Positions 54,338 to 63,347 of a DNA stretch of 64,000 nt are shown here, one piece after another (positions within the stretch are counted from its first letter, which is position 1; each line of letters starts with the position of its first letter). The DNA is taken from NCBI GenBank assembly GCA_963785035.1, contig CAWATG010000004.1:434001-498000 (forward strand). The letters run 5' to 3'. The notes beneath the pieces were generated by a model. The model was not told the DNA's origin. It ran no database searches and worked only from the letters and a program-made list of their open reading frames with translations. Both the position numbers and the translations under genes were made by a program. Source of the DNA: CAWATG01 sp963785035 (GTDB lineage Bacteria; Actinomycetota; Acidimicrobiia; IMCC26256; CAWATG01).

Positions 54338-55035
54338 CGTTTGAGGATCCTACCGATGATGATGACCGCCTCGAAGAACAGGTACATCGGCGCGGCCATG
54401 AAGAACATGCTGAAGGGGTCCTGGCTCGGGGTGATCACGGCGGTGAACACGGTGATCCCGAGGATGGCCCAGCGCCGATGCGCGCGCAGTTGTCTTGTCG
54501 TGACGACCCGAGCGAGCAACAGGAACATCAGCAGAATCGGGAACTCGAATGAGAGCCCGAAGGCCAGGATCATGAGCGTTACCAAGGACAGGTACTTGTC
54601 CGACGTCAGCAGCGCTTCTTGTGCTTCCCCGCCCGATCCCAACAAGAACCGCAGCGCAGGTTCGAGGGTTATGACCGCGACAACACCACCGAGGACGAAC
54701 AACGTGATCGACGAGGCGAGGAAGGGATACGCGTATCGGCGTTCCTTCGAACTCAGGCCAGGTGTGACGAACCGCCAGAGCTGGTAGAGCCAAACAGGCG
54801 ATGCGAGGACTATGCCGGCATAGGTGGCCACCTTGATGCGTGTGACGAAGGCGTCGAGCGGTCCGGTGAAGATGAACTTCCGTGTCGGGTCGTCAACGGC
54901 GTCTCGATAAAACCGCAGGAACGCCGACAGAATCCAGTCCGATATTGCGAAGGACACGGCGGCGGTGACAACGACGGCGACGACGCAGATGATGATCCGG
55001 CGGCGCAGTTCGGTCAGATGTTCCATGACGGGCAT
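54334..55035 (-). CDS. tatC: Sec-independent protein translocase TatC
   Basis: A 233-residue polytopic protein of the twin-arginine export system. Family features: MEHLTELRRRIIICV at the N terminus (signal-binding HLxELRxR), a Phe/Pro-rich first loop (FIFTGPLDAFVTRIKVATYA), PVWLYQLWRFVTPGLSSKER and FGLSFEFPILLMFLLLARVV (the membrane Glu/Phe motif). Six helices are expected. ATG 55035 is used; ATG 55023 (MEHL) is possible. It overlaps the tatB end by 22 bases and the next gene by 4. Confidence 0.95.
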   Translation of the reverse strand: MPVMEHLTELRRRIIICVVAVVVTAAVSFAISDWILSAFLRFYRDAVDDPTRKFIFTGPLDAFVTRIKVATYAGIVLASPVWLYQLWRFVTPGLSSKERRYAYPFLASSITLFVLGGVVAVITLEPALRFLLGSGGEAQEALLTSDKYLSLVTLMILAFGLSFEFPILLMFLLLARVVTTRQLRAHRRWAILGITVFTAVITPSQDPFSMFFMAAPMYLFFEAVIIIGRILKR

Positions 55036-55517
55036 GGTGGCCTTGGCGGTGGCGTCGGACGCCAGTGTCCCTGAAGCGGTCGTTCGCGCGCCAGAATGGA
55101 AGTCGCATGAGGTGGCGTTACTCCGGAGCCCGCGGCCGGCGGCGACTGCGTAGGTGCTCGTGACGGAGCAGACAGTGGTGGGGTCTGCGCTGTGGGCGGA
55201 CGGAACCTGCTGGTCGCTGTTCGTGCAGCGCCCGGGTCAATGGACGAGACGTGGGGCTCGCGCTGGTCCGGCAGTTCCGTTGGCTGCGTGGCATGCCCGG
55301 GGGGCGTTCGGTCGACCGGGCCGTCTTCGATGATCGAGCGTGGGTCGAGGTCCCCGATGACGTCGTCGAACTGGGTCCGGAACTGTGCCTGAACCTTGCG
55401 CACCTCGGCGAGTGCTTTCCCGACCTGGCGTGCGATCTCGGGAAGGCGTTGCGGTCCGAATACGACCAAGGCAACGACGAGAATCACGAAGATCTCGGGG
55501 ATTCCGAGTTGGGGCAA
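55014..55517 (-). CDS. tatB: Sec-independent protein translocase TatB/TatA-type protein
   Basis: A 167-residue protein. N-terminal membrane helix LGIPEIFVILVVALVVFGP followed by the amphipathic helix QRLPEIARQVGKALAEVRKV, with Gln-Arg-Leu-Pro-Glu typical of TatB. The long Pro/Thr-rich tail is variable. The helix sequence FGP and the tail length favour TatB over TatA, although actinobacterial naming is loose. ATG 55517. Confidence 0.85.
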   Translation of the reverse strand: MPQLGIPEIFVILVVALVVFGPQRLPEIARQVGKALAEVRKVQAQFRTQFDDVIGDLDPRSIIEDGPVDRTPPGHATQPTELPDQREPHVSSIDPGAARTATSRFRPPTAQTPPLSAPSRAPTQSPPAAGSGVTPPHATSILARERPLQGHWRPTPPPRPPCPSWNI

Positions 55518-55553
55518 CGCGTTCCTTTTCGCCGAGAGTACTCGGCGCAGAGG

Positions 55554-55787
55554 TTAGCCCTGCTGGGAGCGGGAGTCCGGGTGGCGCAGACGATCCAGGC
55601 GCGAGCGTGTTGCGCGCTGGCTGGCCGCTACCTCCGAGGTCAGCGGTTGCAGCGAGGCCTGGAGGTCGGCGAATGCCTGAAACGTCGGAATGATCTCTTG
55701 GCGGACCCGCCATGTCAGGACCGCGAGCACGCCAGTGCCGGCTACCAGGAGGCCAAGCGCGAAGAATGAGAGCGCAGACACCATCAC
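55554..55787 (-). CDS. Small membrane protein of unknown function
   Basis: A 77-residue protein: an N-terminal membrane helix (ALSFFALGLLVAGTGVLAVL) followed by a helical, charged part (QEIIPTFQAFADLQASLQPL) and a basic tail. It lies 36 bases upstream of tatB and 3 bases after the zinc-ribbon gene, in the same run. It resembles short DUF948-like membrane proteins but no family is certain. Confidence 0.6.
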   Translation of the reverse strand: MMVSALSFFALGLLVAGTGVLAVLTWRVRQEIIPTFQAFADLQASLQPLTSEVAASQRATRSRLDRLRHPDSRSQQG

Positions 55788-55790
55788 AAC

Positions 55791-56132
55791 CTACCGAGGC
55801 GAGGTACGGCGCACCATTTCGTGCACGTCGGCGAACCAGGCGTCGTTGCGGAGCAGCAGATGGAAGTCGAGGAGGTCGTCAGGTGAGATCGACGGCCCAT
55901 CGTGAATCTCGAACATTTCTGCTGGGCGACGCCAGACCTGCATACGAACGCCCGACGACACGAGAAGGTCGACGATGCGACGGCTTGCCTCTTTGGCCAC
56001 GGCCCGCTCACATCCGGGACACCGGAAGTTGTACGAACCCTGGTCATCGTCGGAACAGACGCGCACTGTAAGGTCTGACGCCTTCAGCTGAACGTCTCCG
56101 CAACTCGGGCAATTGGCTCGGATGGTTGTCAC
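55791..56132 (-). CDS. Zinc-ribbon protein of unknown function
   Basis: A 113-residue protein beginning TTIRANCPSCGDVQLKASDL, with a second pair in FRCPGCERAVAKEASRRIVD, so one zinc site is likely. The end has DGPSISPDDLLDFHLLLRND with WFADVHEMV, a conserved block in actinobacterial hypothetical proteins. GTG 56132 has AAGGGGG upstream and gives the conserved N terminus; ATG 56174 would add 14 residues. It is in line with the tat genes. Confidence 0.7.
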   Translation of the reverse strand: MTTIRANCPSCGDVQLKASDLTVRVCSDDDQGSYNFRCPGCERAVAKEASRRIVDLLVSSGVRMQVWRRPAEMFEIHDGPSISPDDLLDFHLLLRNDAWFADVHEMVRRTSPR

Positions 56133-56287
56133 TTCAGGCCCCCTTCGGTCCCCGCTGGCTTTCTCCATCGGCACGGATTCGGAGCGGCTAAAGGGTTTCT
56201 CGACAAATTGCCCTAACAGCCCAACCGGTCATGGTGGGTCCGCTGTCCCAGGAAGCAACGAAGGTGGGAATCGGCCAAGATCTCTCC

Positions 56288-57004
56288 ATGGCACCGATCG
56301 GCTTTGCGCATCGAGGAGCTCGAAGAGAGTTCCCTGAGAACACGCTTGCGGCCTTCGGTCGCGCCCTCGAACTGGGCGCTACGGGCCTGGAATCCGATGC
56401 TTGGCTGGCAGCCGACGGTGAGGTGGTCCTGACCCACGACCCTGTGGTGCGGCAGGGTTTTCGCCGCATGAGGGTCCGGACGTCTTCGGCTGATGAGCTT
56501 GCGACCTTTGGGGTCCCCAGGCTCGCGGACGTCTACGACGCGTTGGGCGTCGATTTCGAGTTCTCCCTCGACGTCAAGGACGAATCCGCAGCAATGCCGG
56601 CAATCGAGGTGGCCCGAGCGGCGGGCGCCGACCGTTCGGGCAGTGCAACCGGGCGCCTGTGGCTGTGCTCCCCGAGCCTCGCGCTCCTCCAGGGGATCCG
56701 TGCGACGGCTCCCGAGGTCAAGGTGGTGCACTCGATCCGCAAATCGGCGCTGTCAACGCCGCTGGAACGCCATGCCTCGGACCTGCACGAATTCGGCATC
56801 GATGCGTTCAACATGCATCACAGCGACTGGAGCGCAGGCATTGTCGGGCTTTTCCACAAGTTCGAGGTACAGGCTTTTGGCTGGGATGCGCAGGAGGTGC
56901 GCCACATTCAGGGGTTGGTGCGGATTGGCATCGACGCCTTGTACTGCGACCGGCCCGACCGGATGATGGCGACGATCGCAGCCTCGGGTCGGCGACCGGA
57001 TTAG
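56288..57004 (+). CDS. Glycerophosphodiester phosphodiesterase
   Basis: A 238-residue TIM-barrel enzyme that hydrolyses glycerophosphodiesters to glycerol 3-phosphate and an alcohol. It has AHRGARREFPENTLAAF (catalytic His-Arg), GLESDAWLAADGEVVLTHDP (the metal-site acidic residues and second His) and FEFSLDVKDE. The start is uncertain: ATG 56288 gives the family N terminus; ATG 56231 and GTG 56264 are in frame upstream. It is the only + strand gene between 44 and 64 kb, and its stop overlaps the lepB stop. Confidence 0.85.
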   Translation: MAPIGFAHRGARREFPENTLAAFGRALELGATGLESDAWLAADGEVVLTHDPVVRQGFRRMRVRTSSADELATFGVPRLADVYDALGVDFEFSLDVKDESAAMPAIEVARAAGADRSGSATGRLWLCSPSLALLQGIRATAPEVKVVHSIRKSALSTPLERHASDLHEFGIDAFNMHHSDWSAGIVGLFHKFEVQAFGWDAQEVRHIQGLVRIGIDALYCDRPDRMMATIAASGRRPD

Positions 57005-57730
57005 AGGGTTCCTATCCGGCTCAACGGCCAGACCCGCAGGAAAACCCTTCCGACGACCGCTGACTGTTTGACCGGCCCGAACCGAGCGCGAATCGTGGGA
57101 CTGGGACCGATTATCGCCCATCACGAAGATCGTGTCCGCCGGCACCACACAGCCGGCAGAACCATCGGTTGGGGCCCCACAGCCTCCAGGCACCGGAAGC
57201 GGGCCGGCGGAGAGGTCGCTGACCGTTCCTTTGGGCAGGTACGGCTCGCGGAGCACCTTGCCGTTGATGGTGACCCGCCCGTCGGTGCTCTGCACCACAT
57301 CTCCTGGAAGGCCGATGACACGCTTGACAAGGTCTTTGATCTCGGCCGTGCCCTGGCCCTCCGGCGCTTCGAACACGACGATGTCACCGCGGTTGATGTC
57401 GTGGAGCCTGTAGCTCAGCTTGTTGACGAGCACGCGGTCGTGGACCTTCAAGGTCGGAACCATCGAGGGCGTGGGGATGTAGAAGGCCTGAAAGAGGAAA
57501 GCCTTGACGATGACGACCAGGAACAACGCCCCGGCAAGGAGGACTGCCCACTCCAGCGCCGTTCGCATTGGGGAGCGTTCGTGGGAGCGATTGCCACGGC
57601 CGGCCCGAGGAAGAATCGCATCATCGACGGGAACCTCCTGCTGGTAGTCGCTCCCGGCAGTGTCGGCGGGCAAATTTCCAGTTGGGAGGTCCATTGCCGA
57701 ACATCTTCCCACGTCGAAGGCCTCACTCAT
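57001..57730 (-). CDS. lepB: Signal peptidase I, frameshifted near C terminus
   Basis: Membrane serine protease that removes Sec signal peptides. After a polar N-terminal region (about 55 residues) comes a membrane helix (EWAVLLAGALFLVVIVKAFL). The catalytic Ser is in YIPTPSMVPTLKVHDRVLVN (about residue 90), the catalytic Lys in IKDLVKRVIGLPGDVV, and FVMGDNRSQSHDSR is box E. After this the frame moves by one to RFGPVKQSAVVGRVFLRVWP and ends RIGTL at 57001, so an extra base lies near 57093. The span is 243 codons plus one base. The ATG lies inside the pafC stop (ATGAGTGA). It is an unusual member of this proteasome-linked run. Confidence 0.92.
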
Positions 57731-58682
57731 GCGCGACCGCGTATCTGGCGAGTACTCGGCGCGCCGCAGTGGCTTGGCGTCCGCGGTATTCAGGTGGGTC
57801 CAGGATCTCTGCCGCTCGTCCCAGGCGGAGGAGGAGCCGTTCGAGCCAGACCTGTCCGCTCACCGCCAAGACGACGACCGACGATCCGTCCGACTCCCGT
57901 GTGACCGATTCGGTCGGGTATGTGTCGATGACCCAGTCGGCGCTCGGGAGGAGTCGGAGTGTGACTCGATCGTCGCTCGCCGCGGGATGGAAAACGCCAA
58001 GTTCGGGCGGTGTCGCGCCGGATCTCGACGCCGTCGGTTCGAAGCACTCGCCGGTGGGACGTACCGAGAGCACACGGTCGACGCGAAAGAGCCGTTCATC
58101 GCCGGCGACGCGACAATACGCGTCGAGGTACCAGTGGCCGAACGCATGGAAGACGAGTGCCGGTTCTATGACGCGGGTGCTGGAGGCATCGCGCCCCGCC
58201 GAGTAGTAGTCGATCTCTACGCAGTTGCCTCCGGCGATCGCGTCTCGGAGCGGAACAAGGAGGTCGCTCGCAGCGAAGTCGACCTCGAGGCCCTCCCCCG
58301 ATCCGACGACTGCAGCGAGCTTTTCCAACGCCGAAGCAAGGGGTCCCGACGGGTCCGATCCCGGAACCGCAAGCAGGGCCCGGCCCGCGCTCAGGAGTGC
58401 GAAACCTTCGTCTGTCGTCAATTGGAGCGGCCGTTCGAAATACTCGGCGAAACGAATCCTGATACTGCCGTCGTCGGTGATCTCGACGTCGATGAGCCGA
58501 TCCGGTGAATATGGCGGAAGGCCGCAGAATGGCAGAAACTCGAGGTCGCGTTCGAGCTCGCGAGCGGCGACGCCAAAGCGAGTCGCAACCTCGTCAAGGG
58601 TCACGCCGGGGTTCGCTGCGAGAAACGGAACGAGCGCAAGGACCCGTTCGAGCCTCGGTCCGACTGTTGGGCGCGGGCTCAT
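57723..58682 (-). CDS. pafC: WYL-domain transcriptional regulator PafC
   Basis: A 319-residue protein. N-terminal winged helix (RLERVLALVPFLAANPGVTL, EVATRFGVAARELERDLEFL), a WYL domain (NCVEIDYYSAGRDASSTRVI, ALVFHAFGHWYLDAYCRVAG, LFRVDRVLSVRPT) and the WCX C-terminal extension. In mycobacteria PafB and PafC form a complex that activates the DNA-damage response genes. ATG 58682 starts at the family MSPRP; a longer frame upstream runs under pafB. It follows pafB by 7 bases. Confidence 0.9.
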   Translation of the reverse strand: MSPRPTVGPRLERVLALVPFLAANPGVTLDEVATRFGVAARELERDLEFLPFCGLPPYSPDRLIDVEITDDGSIRIRFAEYFERPLQLTTDEGFALLSAGRALLAVPGSDPSGPLASALEKLAAVVGSGEGLEVDFAASDLLVPLRDAIAGGNCVEIDYYSAGRDASSTRVIEPALVFHAFGHWYLDAYCRVAGDERLFRVDRVLSVRPTGECFEPTASRSGATPPELGVFHPAASDDRVTLRLLPSADWVIDTYPTESVTRESDGSSVVVLAVSGQVWLERLLLRLGRAAEILDPPEYRGRQATAARRVLARYAVAHE

Positions 58683-58689
58683 GCTGTGT

Positions 58690-59632
58690 TCATCGCTGTG
58701 CGGCCGTGGTGAGGCTCTCGAGCCATTCGACGATGTCGGCGCGCAACTCGGCCGGCTCCAAAACCTCGGCATGATCGAGGAGGTCGAGGACGAACGACCG
58801 GAATGCGTCACGGTTCGTCACGGACAGCGAGATGACGATCGAGCCGTCGGCGTTCCGTTTCAACGACGTGTTCGGCGCCGATCTCGGCGATGAGTGTTGG
58901 TGCGGCCGAGGCATCGACGAGCACGCGAGCCTCGAGTGGTTCCTCGGTCCCGAAGTTCCACGGATCGTCACGAAGTACAGAGCCAGGGCTGAGGCCCTGC
59001 GGCACTTCGAAACTGCCCGGCGTGCCAAGGACGACATCGTTGATTCGATCGACCCGAAACGATCGCGGCGCATTGCGGTCGTGGTCGTGGCCGATGACGT
59101 ACCAGTGGCCTCGGCGGAACAGGATGCCCCATGGGTCGACATGTCTGGTTTCGCCGCGGAAGGAGAATGTGACCGGGGCACGTTGGCGATATGCGTTGAA
59201 CAATGGCGCCAGCTCGGGCAGGGTGGGTAACGCAGCAAGCACCGGTGCGGCCTCCCCTTGGAGCCCTCCGAGTTTGCGGAGTGCGCCGCGTGCGGCTCCG
59301 ATTCCGTCCTCGCCGCCGTCGAGTCGCACGGCGGTGACTGCAACATGCAGCGCCGCCTGTTCCTCCTTGGTGAGATCCAGCTTCGGGAGGTAGTACAAGT
59401 CCGGTGGAATCCGATACCCGATCTCGGGACCGCCATCGTGCACGGTCTCGAGCGAGACGGGCACACCGATTCCGCGCAACGTGTCCTTGTCCCGTTCGAA
59501 CTGGCGCCGATACGCGGCCTTTCCGGTCGGATAGCCCGGAACGAGCTCGACGATCTCCTCGAGCGTCAGCGGACGCTTGGTTGCGAGGAGGTTCGCCACC
59601 AGGTTCGTGAGACGTTCGAGGCGGTCGATCAC
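58690..59632 (-). CDS. pafB: WYL-domain transcriptional regulator PafB, frameshifted near C terminus
   Basis: Paralogue and partner of PafC. Winged helix DRLERLTNLVANLLATKRPL and EIVELVPGYPTGKAAYRRQF; WYL domain RAPVTFSFRGETRHVDPWGI with HWYVIGHDHDR and SFRVDRINDVVLG. Near 58855 the reading moves by one base to KRNADGSIVISLSVTNRDAF and ends LTTAAQR at 58690. The span is 314 codons plus one base. GTG 59632 overlaps the DUF3866 stop as GTGA. Confidence 0.9.
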
Positions 59633-60711
59633 GTTGCGATTCTCGCGCCCGCGAGTATCCCTGCTGCCGCTGCCGCGCTGAAGAGGATCGGATCTTCGGC
59701 AGCGGTGCGGCCCATCGAACTGACGTGTAGGTCGTGGCGATCGAACAGGCCGCATACATCGGGCGCCTCGATGTCGACGAGGTCGTGTCGATCGGCGATC
59801 CCCGAAGCCTGAATCGCCGACCGCAGTTGGTGCTCCTCGGTTCCGCCCGTGACAGGTACCGCCACCGAAACCCGGGAACGACATGCGACGCCCAACGCGG
59901 TAGCACTGTGGTGCGAGAGTCCCCGGTGACGCGGACGCGGGTCGCCGAACGACGCCCGGAGGCAGGCGATCGGATCGCCCCCGAGCGTGGCGACCGCGTC
60001 GAGCACCGTTGCGACCTCGAGTCCACTGGTCCCGAGGCGGCTGCCGGTGCCGACGATGCCTGGACCCATCGCGACCACGACGGCGTCAGCGTGTGCGAGC
60101 TCACGGGCCGCGACGAGAGCGGAGTACATCGTGACTGCTTCGATCTCGCCACCAAAGGCATGCCCAGCGGTGATCGTTGTGTGGATCAGCTCCTTGTCGA
60201 GCAACGTGGCGACGAGATCCGAGAAGACGAGGGGCAAGGAGCCGCCGTCGCTCATGACGTACGCGAGCCTCTTGCCGGGAGCGCTCTGAGCGAAACCAAC
60301 GGCAACGCCCGCGATCTGGGAGTGCAAGCCGGCCACGACCACAGGCATGCCCCCGATTGTCATGACATCTGCGAGTTCCGGGTGGTGTTCCTCGAAGGAG
60401 CCGACGTCGGCTTGCAGGCTCGTGTAGCGGAGCTTCACGATGTGGCCTGGTCCGGGTGCGCGAAACCCGTTTCGTGAGAGGTTCCAGTGCACGACATGGG
60501 AGCCACCCGTTCCGAGACCCAGCTCAACGGCGGTGGTGTTCACGACGACTTGGTCTCCGACGTCCACGGTGCCCACGAGTTCGCTGAGTACGAACGCACG
60601 CGAAGATTCCTCGGGAAAGATGTCATCGGCGGCGAGGTCGACATCGACGCGCTGAAACCCGGGACGTTCCATGAGGAGCCGTGCCACGACGCCGGTTCGA
60701 AATGAGGGCAT
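59629..60711 (-). CDS. DUF3866 family protein
   Basis: A 360-residue protein matching the DUF3866 family of actinobacteria and some Firmicutes. Blocks: VGDQVVVNTTAVELGLGTGG, GHIVKLRYTSLQADVGSFEE, GGMPVVVAGLHSQIAGVAVG, RLAYVMSDGGSLPLVFSDLV, AGHAFGGEIEAVTMYSALVA and MGPGIVGTGSRLGTSGLEVA. It is soluble and Gly/Ala-rich. No activity is known. It sits between pafA (4 bases away) and pafB (overlapping), a position that suggests a link to the proteasome or to its regulators. Confidence 0.85.
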   Translation of the reverse strand: MPSFRTGVVARLLMERPGFQRVDVDLAADDIFPEESSRAFVLSELVGTVDVGDQVVVNTTAVELGLGTGGSHVVHWNLSRNGFRAPGPGHIVKLRYTSLQADVGSFEEHHPELADVMTIGGMPVVVAGLHSQIAGVAVGFAQSAPGKRLAYVMSDGGSLPLVFSDLVATLLDKELIHTTITAGHAFGGEIEAVTMYSALVAARELAHADAVVVAMGPGIVGTGSRLGTSGLEVATVLDAVATLGGDPIACLRASFGDPRPRHRGLSHHSATALGVACRSRVSVAVPVTGGTEEHQLRSAIQASGIADRHDLVDIEAPDVCGLFDRHDLHVSSMGRTAAEDPILFSAAAAAGILAGARIAT

Positions 60712-60715
60712 GGCG

Positions 60716-62075
60716 CTAGAGGCTAGCGATCAACCGTTCGACCCGTTCGTCCTTGAATTTGAACGGGTCCTTGCACAGAACCGTTCGCTGCGCTTGATCG
60801 TTGAGCTTGAGATGGACCCAGTCGACGGTGTAGTCGCGCTTGCATTCCTTGGCGCGCTGGATGAATGCGCCCCGCAAGCGGGCCCGGGTTGTCTGTGGAG
60901 GTGTCGTCACCGCTTGTTCGATTTCGCTATCGGTCACGACACGTTCCACCATTCCCCGCCGCTCGAGCATGTAGTAGAGCGAGTGCGCGCGATTGACGTC
61001 GTGGTACGACAGGTCGAGCAATGCAACCTTGGGGCTGGACAATGTTGCCTCGCGTTTTGCCCGGTACGCCTCGATCAAGTGGTACTTGATGACCCAGTCG
61101 ATCTTGGTGCCGAGTGTCAGCGGGTCGACCTCGATCTGGGCCATGGCGTCTTCCCACATCGCCAACGCTTGCTGCTCCTGCGGGTTCAATCCGTGCCGTT
61201 TCGCGAAGCGTTGCGTTCGTGTGAGGTATTCGAGTTGGATCTCGAAGGCTGAGAGTTCACGGCCGTTTGCCAGGCGGACACGTCGCCGGCAGGTGATGTC
61301 GTGACTGATCTCTCGGATGGCGCGGATCGGGTTCTCGAGTGTGAGGTCACGCCACGGGCTTGGATCCTCTTCCAGGACGCGCAGCACCAGGCCTGCGGTT
61401 CCGACCTTCAGGAAGGTCGTGTACTCACTCATGTTCGAGTCGCCGACGATCACGTGGAGTCTCCGGAAGCGCTCGGCGTCCGCGTGGGGTTCGTCACGGG
61501 TGTTGATGATGGGTCGCGACCGCGTCGTCGCGCTCGACACGCCCTCCCAGATGTGCTCTGCGCGTTGCGCAATGCAGTACATCGCTCCTCTCGCGGTCTG
61601 CAACACCTTGCCTGCGCCGGCGTAGATCTGGCGCGTGACGAGAAACGGGATGAGCACATCGGTGAACTTGCCGAAGTCGCCGTCGCGCTCGACCAGATAG
61701 TTTTCGTGACAGCCGTAGGAATTACCTGCCGAGTCCGTGTTGTTCTTGAACAGGTAGACGTCGCCGCGGATGCCTTCTTCGTGGAGGCGCTGTTCGGCGC
61801 TGTGGACAAGCCCCTCGAGGATCCGCTCCCCTGCCTTGTCATGCGCGACCGCGTCGCGGACGGAGTCGCACTCCGGCGTGGCGTACTCGGGATGGCTTCC
61901 CACGTCGAGATACAGACGCGCGCCGTTCTCGAGGAAGACGTTGCTCGATCGGCCCCAGCTCACCACGCGCCGAAACAGGTAACGAGCGACTTCATCGGGG
62001 CTCAGGCGTCGCTGACCGCGCAAGCGTGCAGGTGACGCCGTATTCGTTTTCGAGCCCGAAGATTCGTCGCTCCAC
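60716..62075 (-). CDS. pafA: Pup-protein ligase PafA, frameshift near start
   Basis: Enzyme that attaches prokaryotic ubiquitin-like protein to target lysines for proteasomal degradation, related to glutamine synthetase. From GTG 62075 it reads VERRIFGLENEYGVTCT (ATP/metal site Glu residues). Near 62025 the frame moves by one to RGQRRLSPDEVARYLFRRVV. Further motifs: ENGARLYLDVGSHPEYATPE (catalytic base Asp), NNTDSAGNSYGCHENYLVER, and VIVGDSNMSEYTTFLKVGT. The span is 453 codons plus one base, the normal PafA length. The C-terminal domain ends DPFKFKDERVERLIASL. Dop and Pup genes are not in the window. Confidence 0.95.
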
Positions 62076-62150
62076 CTCAGGTACCTAACCGTGAAGCGAT
62101 CGCCCAATGTGGCATCGCAAGAAGGTGCGGCGCCTTCAGGGCGACATTGC

Positions 62151-62783
62151 TCACCCGATGGCCTTGCACGCTGGAAGGCTGCCGATGATCTTGTCGAGTG
62201 CGTTCTTCGGGTCGAGTTTCTTCATCGCCGCCTCCGTGTCGCTCATTGGCTTTGCGGCGGTGTCCATCTTGTCGAGGAGCGCCGTGACCGCTGTGTTCGT
62301 AGCCTCCGGTGACGCCGTGGTGTCAAGCGCTCGCGCCTTTTTCTCGAGATCGGCGAAGTTCGTTGTGGTCTTCTTCATGGCCTTGATCATCAGGGTGGAG
62401 ATCCGGGCGCCGTTGGCGACCTTGGGACTGCCGGCCTTTTCGATTCCCTTGACGGACTTTCGGAGTGACGACCGGATGTCGCTGAAATACTTCACCGCAG
62501 CGGCAGCGGTGGTGCCCGAGGGGGTCGCCGGATCCCGGAAGGCGTCAAGCAGTGGCTGGGTCGCCTCGAATGATGCAACCGTCGGCGTCATCGCGTTGCA
62601 GTACTTGGTTGCCCATGCCTTGGGTGAGACCGTCTTGGCGGCGAAACCGGCTCCCATCGTGAGGAGCGGGAGGATCGCAATGGCACCCAGTGCGACGAGC
62701 CAGCGGTGGCGACGTTTGGGCGTCGCGATTGCGTTCGACACGGTGTGCTCCGGACTGGGCGGGTTCACGGACTCGTGGATCAC
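62151..62783 (-). CDS. Exported protein of unknown function (paralogue 1)
   Basis: A 210-residue protein with an N-terminal signal or membrane helix (HRWLVALGAIAILPLLTMGA) and an all-helical mature part. It starts TVSPKAWATKYCNAMTPTVA and ends LDKIIGSLPACKAIG, giving one Cys near each end. It shares the PKxW...C start, helical content and terminal Cys with the next gene upstream. GTG 62783 overlaps that gene's stop. Unknown function. Its place between prcA and pafA is notable. Confidence 0.75.
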   Translation of the reverse strand: MIHESVNPPSPEHTVSNAIATPKRRHRWLVALGAIAILPLLTMGAGFAAKTVSPKAWATKYCNAMTPTVASFEATQPLLDAFRDPATPSGTTAAAAVKYFSDIRSSLRKSVKGIEKAGSPKVANGARISTLMIKAMKKTTTNFADLEKKARALDTTASPEATNTAVTALLDKMDTAAKPMSDTEAAMKKLDPKNALDKIIGSLPACKAIG

Positions 62784-63332
62784 CTGAGGTCGATGGGGCC
62801 GTTGCTAATGCTTGCGCAATCGCGCGAACGATTCCATTCCTTTTTGAGCAACTTCTCGAACTTCGGCATGTCGAGGGACGACAGGTCAGGCATGAGGTCT
62901 TGCATCGATGCCATTTCCTTCGCGAAATCTTGCAGACCCTTCGCGTTGTTCATGCTCGCCGTTGCTTTGTGCATCGACTTCGACAGCGCTGCCATCGACT
63001 TGTTCATATCCGCGGCCATGCGCTTTCCCCCGGGAACGTCGGGATATCCCGCCTTCTTGAGCGCCTTGGCCACCCGGTCAAGTTGTTTCGTCTGCGTCCG
63101 GAGGACCTTGGTGACCTGCTTTGTCATGGCCTCCGGGTCAGCGGGGTTGATGTCCGCGAATGAGCTTGTTGACATCGATCGTCTGGTCCTGCTCGATCTT
63201 CTTCAGCTCCCGACACAACGAGGTGACCCAAGTTTTCGGCGGGACCTTCCCCGCGTGAACGCCCGCGGCGGCTGTGAACATCGTGAGCATGACGGCGAGG
63301 CACGATGCGCTGAGAATACGGGCGAGTTTCAC
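62780..63332 (-). CDS. Exported protein of unknown function (paralogue 2), frameshifted
   Basis: From GTG 63332, with AGGAGG six bases upstream, it reads a signal peptide (RILSASCLAVMLTMFTAAAG) and PPKTWVTSLCRELKKIEQDQ. After DVNKLI (about 63155) the frame moves by one to ADINPADPEAMTKQVTKVLR, and the protein continues as amphipathic helices to CASISNGPIDLR. The span is 184 codons plus one base. Like its neighbour it has an N-terminal PKxW...C and one Cys near the C terminus. It starts 15 bases after prcA. Confidence 0.72.
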
Positions 63333-63347
63333 GAAGTCCTCCTTGGC

